A stretch of DNA of 64,000 nt from Pandoraea sp. (lineage in GTDB: Bacteria; Pseudomonadota; Gammaproteobacteria; Burkholderiales; Burkholderiaceae), in assembly GCF_004297875.1 (NCBI RefSeq), contig NZ_SCSK01000008.1, positions 1-64,000 of the forward strand. The letters run 5' to 3'. This document shows, piece by piece, positions 63,308-64,000 of the stretch. How positions within the stretch are numbered: the stretch's first letter is position 1; each line of letters starts with the position of its first letter. The position numbers and the translations under genes are program-made. The notes beneath the pieces were generated by a model. That model was not told the DNA's origin. It saw only the letters and a list, made by a program, of their open reading frames with translations, and searched no databases.

Positions 63308-64000
63308 GCAACGCCGCAACCAAGCCGCGCCTTAAAACCTCGGCGATGATCGCCTCGATCGCGGGCGATGGCCAGGCCACCCGCGCCGCACCGTTCGGCA
63401 ACGCGCTGGTGGCGCTCGCGCGCGAACGCTCGGACGTCGTCGGCATGACCGCCGACCTGGGCAAATACACCGACCTGCACATCTTCGCGCAGGCCTTTCC
63501 CGAGCGCTATTACCAGATGGGCATGGCCGAACAGCTGCTGATGGGCGCGGCCGCCGGCATGGCCCACGAAGGCGCGCTGCCGTTCGTCACCACTTATGCG
63601 GTGTTCGCCGCGCGCCGCGCCTACGACTTCATCCATCAGGCGATCGCCGAAGACAATCTGAACGTCAAGATCGCCTGCGCGCTGCCGGGGCTGACCACCG
63701 GCTACGGGCCGAGCCACCAGGCCGCCGAGGATCTGGCGCTGTTTCGCGCCATGCCGAACCTGACGGTGATCGACCCGTGCGACGCGGTGGAGATCGAGCA
63801 GATGGTGCCCGCCATGGCCGCGCATCACGGCCCCGTCTACGCGCGCCTGCTGCGCGGCAACGTGCCGGTGGTGCTCGACGAATACGACTATCGCTTCGAG
63901 CTCGGCAAGGCCAAGTTGCTGCGCGACGGCGCCGACGTGCTGATCATTTCGTCGGGGATCATGACGATGCGCGCGCTCGAAGTCGCCAAGACGCTCGCGC
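63304..64000 (+). CDS. Transketolase family, C-terminal subunit (3' end outside window)
   Basis: The first 232 residues of the Pyr-domain subunit are in view. It starts with an ATGA overlap at 63304. The sequence includes GMTADLGKYTDLHIFAQAFP, the catalytic Glu in YQMGMAEQLLMGAAAGMA, and HQAAEDLALFRAMPNLTVIDP. It pairs with the upstream N-terminal subunit to form the active site. The rest lies beyond the window. Confidence 0.87.
   Translation, partial: MSNAATKPRLKTSAMIASIAGDGQATRAAPFGNALVALARERSDVVGMTADLGKYTDLHIFAQAFPERYYQMGMAEQLLMGAAAGMAHEGALPFVTTYAVFAARRAYDFIHQAIAEDNLNVKIACALPGLTTGYGPSHQAAEDLALFRAMPNLTVIDPCDAVEIEQMVPAMAAHHGPVYARLLRGNVPVVLDEYDYRFELGKAKLLRDGADVLIISSGIMTMRALEVAKTLA

Overview
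The window comes from a GC-rich betaproteobacterium. Gene order and protein families point to the Burkholderiales, probably Burkholderiaceae (a Pandoraea, Burkholderia or Cupriavidus-like organism). The evidence is a tRNA-Lys next to ybgC-tolQRAB-pal-cpoB, a ZTP-riboswitch-led glyA followed by nrdR, tripartite tricarboxylate (Tct) transport genes, and sulfonate genes organised as in Cupriavidus. The species is not decided by the sequence.

Layout. 1-4236: the 3' part of a very large protein that fuses a D-glutamate cyclase-like domain to a glutamate racemase-like domain. 4364-9930: tRNA-Lys(UUU) and the Tol-Pal envelope operon. 10072-10977: a beta-hydroxyacid dehydrogenase. 11032-32062: a dense sulfonate-catabolism island. 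32105-34092: promoter, ZTP riboswitch, glyA and nrdR. 34291-40735: a DMT transporter, an exported methionine sulfoxide repair set (msrB-dipZ-msrA) and a divergent two-component system. 40758-46905: a taurine ABC transporter, a degenerate class III aminotransferase and a TauR/MocR regulator. 47004-53809: small envelope proteins, an MFS exporter, a LolA-like protein, PhzF, a short SSB and a SulP transporter. 54158-58356: an aconitase X operon with MFS transporter and GntR regulator. 58671-64000: peroxiredoxin, a globin-coupled EAL phosphodiesterase, a LysR regulator and a split transketolase whose second subunit runs off the end.

How the sulfonate genes fit together (pathway from known families, assignments inferred): three branches converge on sulfoacetaldehyde. 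Sulfoacetate is imported (SauU, perhaps TctABC), activated by SauT and reduced by SauS. Isethionate is oxidised by an IseJ-like GMC dehydrogenase. Taurine is imported (TauABC or an APC permease) and deaminated by TauXY. Xsc then cleaves sulfoacetaldehyde to sulfite and acetyl phosphate, and Pta makes acetyl-CoA. Each of three sub-blocks carries its own IclR regulator, and taurine uptake has TauR. No sulfite dehydrogenase or TauE-type sulfite exporter is visible in the window.

Most notable observations: a regulatory module of about 117 bp present twice with identical internal spacing, in front of sauSTU and between tctCBA and sauR; a one-base frameshift in the IseU-like transporter; an aminotransferase homologue that has lost the PLP lysine and other active-site motifs; paired GntR operators on the aconitase X and gntR promoters; the cyclase-racemase fusion; and the self-contained exported Msr repair set.
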